Assembly (NCBI GenBank): GCA_914767715.1
Contig: OU612068.1
Coordinates: forward strand, 25,792,001 to 25,856,000
Direction: 5' to 3'
Length of the DNA: 64,000 nt
Origin: Membranipora membranacea
Lineage: Eukaryota; Bryozoa; Gymnolaemata; Cheilostomatida; Membraniporidae
This document shows positions 59,091 through 64,000 of this stretch, piece by piece. The first letter of the stretch is position 1; the number at the start of each line of letters is the position of its first letter. The notes beneath the pieces were generated by a model. It saw only the letters and a program-made list of their open reading frames with translations. It had not been told where the DNA came from and searched no databases. The position numbers and the translations under genes were made by a program.

Positions 59091-59933
59091 TAGGGATGGA
59101 ACGGATAGTGGTTAGGCAACCTCAGATAGGATATCGGATCGGTTCATAAATTCAACCTCAGATCGGATCCGGACCCGGATAAAGCGTAAAAACGCTAAAT
59201 GTACCAGTCACAACTTTTGCACCATAATATACAATCCTTTCCCTGAACCATTACCCTAATTTAAATGAGCATATATCTGCTTGGATATAATACATTACAA
59301 GGAGCAACTTATCACTCAAATAGCGCAAGGATCACACAAGCAGATTATTTGAAAAGTTCATTTAATGAGTGCAAAGCATCTAGCATCTGTGCATACAGCC
59401 ACTCAATTTGACAGGATCACTGAAACCCTGATGTTGAACAAACCTCCTGCTCCAATGTCACAAACTCTCTGTTGTGATTAGGATAGGAATTGTCCTCCTA
59501 CTTTGAAAAAGCAGAGGAAGATAACCTTGCTCATCACAAACCAGACATTTTGTTACAAAGAACATCATTGGACAAACTTATTCACAACGATCTGAGTAAA
59601 AATGCTTCTATCAATTCCAGCAGAAAAAAACACATCCATCAATCTTAATCAGCAACAATAGATAGCGATGAAAATGAGATAGGTATTGAATGCCTACTGA
59701 TCACCACAGGAAGGTTTTAGTCAAACTCAATTATCATATCTGAACTACAAATTTATGACTATCATACTTCCTTCCTTGTCAGTTTTGGTGAGATAAATAT
59801 GATGCTAAGTAAGTGTTGATTAAAACGTATCATCTCGGATCAGACATAACACATATCCGATCCGGTTTGTGGTTGGATCCGAGGTCCAATATCCGAAATT
59901 CAACTCCAACCTCAAGAGGTCGTTCCACCCCTA
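59091..59933. mobile_element. hAT-like non-autonomous transposon with 8-bp target duplication
   Basis: The ends TAGGGATGGAACG and CGTTCCACCCCTA are imperfect inverted repeats. The exact 8-bp sequence GTTATAAG lies on both sides (59083-59090 and 59934-59941). Subterminal GGATCGGATCC-like words are repeated at both ends. The 843-bp interior has no transposase frame. An 8-bp duplication and TAGGG..CCCTA ends are typical of the hAT superfamily. Confidence 0.85.
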
Positions 59934-59941
59934 GTTATAAG

Positions 59942-61919
59942 CTATTTTATTACGATTATTTAGATTTTAAGAGAAATTTGTTTTATTTTTATTTCTTCAA
60001 TAAAACAAGAAGTTGTGGACGGATTTTCGATTTTTTTTCGCCATTCAAAAGGGCTCCGGCCAGGCTAGTCTGGCCTTAAAGCAGAATACGGCCCTGGTGC
60101 CTTGTACAATCTAGGTTTATTCAAAATTATTATATAATATGTCTGCTACCTGGAAATCCACACAGTAGTCAAATGCAAAATCAAAATTATTATCTAAGCT
60201 CAAGTAACACTCCAACATTTTAATGGGGGAATTAAGTGAGGTGTTTCTCTCAATTACTGGTCACCGACAAAAATTGATATTCAAATTAACTACATCATCG
60301 CAGCAGTTTCTCATTAAGGAAAGTGTAACCCTGAATGCAGACAATCTGGATTTAACTTGATTAACAACTGTCAACACCCTAAACTTTGAGCTTCCAATTT
60401 CTTTTTTTACTTTTCACTCATATTTCGTGAATATGAGACAATTGTTATCATTTTACTCGGTTGACTCTTCCAATATATATAGCAAACTGTCAAATACAAA
60501 ATATTCCTGTCACCATATTATTATAGCCAACCCAAATTTATCTGCAGCGACTCTTGGATGATTTGAAACATACACAGAGCCTTCATGCACATATAGTAAG
60601 CAAGGTCAAGATGTCCTTTCAGAACGGATGAAATTTATGGAATGGTGCACGATGCAGTAAAAATTGATATACCGAGGAAAAACACTGCTGGAGTGAAGTG
60701 ATGTCAGAGAGTGAATAAGGTCAGAGAGTGTGACATTTTTTACTTCTCAGATAATTTATTGTAGTGTCATTAATATCATCTTATTGATGTGCTATGTTAG
60801 TTGTCGCAGTATAATGAGAGGGATGGTAACTATTACAAACTCATAATTGCTTTTCCACAAGGACTTAATTTATGTAAAGTAAAAAGAAAACACGTTGGCA
60901 TTCAGTAGTAAGCAAAGTCAAGTGAATTTAGTTGGAATTTAAACACAGTAGAGCTATGCAAGATTAAAAAAAAGGATCTTTAATCTTGACGTGTTCAGTT
61001 AATCTGCAATTACTCTTACTTTCAAGCTTCCAATCTGGTTAATTACAGGTTAAATTACTGGAAGAGGAAATCAAGCCACAATAAGATCTATTTTATAGGT
61101 ATGGACTAATGATAAAATATGGAACTTTTATTGAGTGATTGAGTTTCTGTTGTAAACAGGAGATCAGCTCTTTAAAATCATTATTTGATAGCTAAATATA
61201 AATGTAATGACCTTCCTAAGTTTTGTTATTGGAAAAACCTGACTAGACTTTTAAACCTTATTTTTTTTCAATCAGCATACTCATATACTTTTCTTTTCGA
61301 TGTTGTGTATTCGCATTGGCCTGAACAGCCAATAAAGTGTAAGAAAAACAAAAAGAATATAAAATAAAATAAATAAAAGAAGAAGATTAAAATTAGTCTT
61401 CAAACTAATCACGGTGTTTCCAAGTGGATTTTTTTGAGGTCAGCCTAGATCTGAGCTCCCCTCTCGAAATATGCATCATTTTATCGTCGACATTTAACTT
61501 CAAAACCATCTGCCCTTATTGGACATTGTAGTTGATTCTCCCAAACTGCCGTCTTTGCTTCTAACCCCAAAGTCATGCATGTACTTTTAGCTACTCAGTG
61601 CAAGCTGATTCTCAGAACTCGGTGCAAACCGTAAAGCATTCCGAAGGTTAAAACAAATCCAATAATATTTACCGGAGACAGCTTTGAATTTTTTTTTCTA
61701 TAATGAAATCTAGACTTTGTACAAAACTATAAAGTGCTTTGATCTTTGAGTATCCTATAGTGTCATTGATCCCCTGAAGGTACATGTCAACATATTATTT
61801 CATTTTTGAGTTTTGGAACTTACCTATAATAGTCATTCAGGTGGTGCTTTTAGAGTTATCTACACTATGTCAATGAGTGGACAGCTTTCTGATTCATTGC
61901 TAACCTTTGAATTGCTTCT
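59942..61919. other. Unassigned region
   Basis: AT-rich non-coding sequence. The stretch to about 60100 continues the sequence interrupted by the hAT-like element. Nothing else could be assigned. Confidence 0.4.
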
Positions 61920-62216
61920 TTAGTGAATTACGCTGCACTCGGCACTCAGCTCAGCATCCTCTATATCACCATCTTTATAATCTGATAGAACCTTCACATC
62001 CAAGTTAATCCAGGTCGGCCAAGTATTTCGATCCAGAATAGCTGCTGATATGAATACCATGTCATAGAATGGTTCCTTCTTAGGGGATGGATAAAGCGCC
62101 ATGTTGACTCCCAGAAATATACCTAGATATCTATGCTTGAGACTGCCCTGAGAGTATTTAGCATCCTCCTCAGATATCGTACTTTTTCCAAATCCTGTTA
62201 TAGATATCAGGTACAG
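61920..62216 (-). CDS. Possible terminal exon of an unidentified gene
   Basis: The frame is open for 99 codons after a possible acceptor (GGTAACAG) and ends with a stop at 61920-61922. It reads LYLISITGFGKSTISEEDAK, YLGIFLGVNMALYPSPKKEP, then FYDMVFISAAILDRNTWPTW and an acidic end DGDIEDAELSAECSVIH. Composition and length without stops look coding. I do not recognise the family. Upstream exons would lie at higher coordinates, where none was found. An internal ATG at 62102 could be a start if it were a single-exon gene. Confidence 0.45.
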   Translation of the reverse strand: MYLISITGFGKSTISEEDAKYSQGSLKHRYLGIFLGVNMALYPSPKKEPFYDMVFISAAILDRNTWPTWINLDVKVLSDYKDGDIEDAELSAECSVIH

Positions 62217-62442
62217 CTGTTACCACCATACAGATGGTCACTGTCTGAGGAAATTTGATCAGTGTAACGGCCATGCAGCTATGCTTTGGTATGTATTATT
62301 TTGCAACAGACAAATTAGCGCCAGAATTCATAGTCCTATAATATATAACAACTATCATAACTATCATCTATGTCATCTATCTACCATGTTCAGGGGTTAT
62401 AAATGAAGGTGGGTAAAACTGCTAATGCTGACGTTGGACATG

Positions 62443-62600
62443 TGTGAGGAACGGAAAAGGAAATAGGGGTAAGGTTCCCCGCATATACTTATAAAGTATA
62501 TGCTGTGAGGAACGGGCAAAGGAAGTAGGTTCGTCCCACATATACTTGTAAAGTATACGCTGTGAGGAACGGAAAAAAGGAAGGGGGGGGGGGGTAAGGG
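62443..62600. repeat. Minisatellite, about 60-bp period
   Basis: GTGAGGAACGG recurs at 62443, 62504 and 62562. Each unit has ATATACTTRTAAAGTATAYG, an internal palindrome (TATACTT..AAGTATA). The last unit ends in a run of G. Confidence 0.85.
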
Positions 62601-62633
62601 GAAGTTACTCTGAATAACTCCAAGTTCCAACAC

Positions 62634-63320
62634 GTAATTTAATGAATTTAGTTATCTTTGTGTATTCAATTTGGAGTTGTTTGCTCCTTCTAAAAAATCT
62701 ATGAATGAATATGTCGATGACGTAATTCAGGTTCTGTGTGTGTGTGTAAATTTGGTAGCACTCAATTAACCACATGTGTCATTTAACCTTGGCAAAATTT
62801 CAAGAGACGAACAGCTGGCTTCCCTTCCCAGGTTTAGAGAAACCCTTAGAACTGTTTATAAGTCTGACCACTCTTGAACTAAGGAGAAGTTGGCTCCTTA
62901 GTCATTCAAAGGGCTGCTCCTGCCAATCAACCGCAGGTATCCCTAAATTGGGCTAGCAGAAAGCTTGTTATAAGCTTGAGACAATACTCATGCACCACAA
63001 AGCGATTGATAACTGTATGTGGTTTATGAACTCGTGGCTATAATAAATATTGGCCTGTGGTTCGTAGTTTGATATATATATTGCGGTAGTTATCTATAAA
63101 TAATCTCACTTATTTGTGGAGATTTAAATTCCAACAAGGTTTTTGGACTTTGTTTAGTGCCTGGAAGTCCAATTAGGTGACACCGGCAGTTGTTTTAGAA
63201 TCACAGGCCTTGTAACCAATTGATAGGTTACAGACTTCAATTCACTTCTCTGTCTGGAATGAGAATAGCTCTAGGTCGCTTCAAATTTGGCTTCAATTTT
63301 AGCTCGATACTTTAATTGAC
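62634..63320. other. Unassigned region
   Basis: No supported exon or element. There is a short GT run near 62737-62748. Confidence 0.4.
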
Positions 63321-63324
63321 CTAT

Positions 63325-63690
63325 CACAATTCTAGTTCAAAGTATCTTTGACTACTCAAAGATAATAACATTCTTGATGCTTATAGAGTGATAATTTTAC
63401 AAGGTCAAAGACTGCGCTAAAGACTCTTGATGATATATTCGACTTTTCACAATTCTAGTTCAAAGTATCTTTGACTACTCAAGGATGATAAAATTCTTGA
63501 TGCTTTATTAGAATGATAATTTTGCAAGGTCAAAGACTGTGTTAATGACTCTTGAATCCTGATATTCGACTTTTCACAATTCTAGTTCAAAGTATCTTTG
63601 ACTACTCAAAGATAATAAAATTCTTGATGCTTTATTAGAATGATAATTTTGCAAGGTCAAAGACTGTGTTAATGACTCTTGAATCCTGAT
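63325..63690. repeat. Tandem repeat, three units of about 123-127 bp
   Basis: CACAATTCTAGTTCAAAGTA recurs at 63325, 63448 and 63575, followed each time by TCTTTGACTACTCAA and later by TTTTGCAAGGTCAAAGACTG or a close variant. AAAGTATCTTTGAC and GGTCAAAGAC inside each unit are partly inverted. The last two units are the most alike. Confidence 0.9.
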
Positions 63691-64000
63691 ACTCGGTGGT
63701 TGTTTACAACTCAATAATTTACTAAAGCGGATGCTTAGTTGAGGTCAATACAACTATTTATTTTGTTCCAAATTTAGAAGTGAATACAAAATGTCAATTT
63801 AAAAATGTGGAAGTATAAAATTATTAATAAAAAAAATGATAATAATCCTTTTCAAACTGAAATATAATTACCAATATATCCTGTCGTCCTCTTTCTTATA
63901 ATATATCCAGTCTCCAAAGTGTGAATAATCCAGAGTAAAAATAATTCATGGTAAAATTAATTCTCAAAATATTTATCTGAATTAAAATCAGATGTATATA

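Noticed and set aside
63325-63690. CRISPR-like array
   Set aside because: Units are contiguous tandem repeats without spacers, in animal DNA.

Overview
The window looks like nuclear DNA of an invertebrate animal. It is AT-rich, its genes are split by spliceosomal introns with clear GT..AG borders, and it carries short non-autonomous DNA transposons, 5'-truncated LINEs with microsatellite tails and a tRNA-derived SINE. The gene families (a DUF294-like nucleotidyltransferase with TPR and propeller regions, a filamin-like CH protein, a lineage-specific receptor array) fit an early-branching metazoan or invertebrate deuterostome. I cannot name the species.

Layout. Bases 1-1850 hold nothing I recognise. 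From about 1.85 to 41.56 kb three head-to-tail copies (A 1.85-17.3, B 17.3-28.6, C 28.8-41.56 kb) of one two-gene cassette lie on the + strand. Each cassette has, first, a five-exon gene for a secreted protein of about 205 aa (gene 1), ending in a stop codon conserved in all copies and followed by AATAAA. Second comes a single-pass membrane protein (gene 2): a leader exon, one large ectodomain exon, a linker exon, a TM exon, and three homologous cytoplasmic-tail exons carrying repeated tyrosine and proline motifs. Exon lengths and phases agree between copies, which is how I fixed the boundaries. Cassette A looks intact in both genes, apart from the unresolved first exon of gene 2. In B gene 1 is intact but gene 2 is wrecked: the leader and ectodomain exons are deleted, a splice acceptor is deleted, there is a stop in the TM exon, and two tail exons are fused out of frame. 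In C both genes are broken. B has two LINE insertions and a TTAA-flanked MITE that C lacks at the matching sites.

From 41.6 to 57.3 kb the recognisable coding sequence is on the - strand and largely decayed. A filamin-like CH-domain gene (about 49.2-46.6 kb) has a SINE inside a CH exon with a 6-bp target duplication, a frameshift just after its likely start codon, and a truncated second CH domain. Upstream of it in transcription order (57.3-50.1 kb) is a nucleotidyltransferase-TPR-propeller gene with three in-frame stops and three frameshifts. Isolated exon-like - strand segments occur at 45.3, 43.1 and 62.2 kb. From 57.3 to 64 kb the window is mostly non-coding, with a hAT-like element flanked by an exact 8-bp duplication and two minisatellites.

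How the genes may work together: a small secreted protein beside a membrane receptor with a repeat-built signalling tail, copied in tandem and decaying by birth and death, is the architecture expected of fast-evolving recognition loci. That role is inference; no domain I recognise proves it. Single-base lesions could be assembly errors, whereas the large deletions, exon fusion and SINE insertion are unlikely to be.
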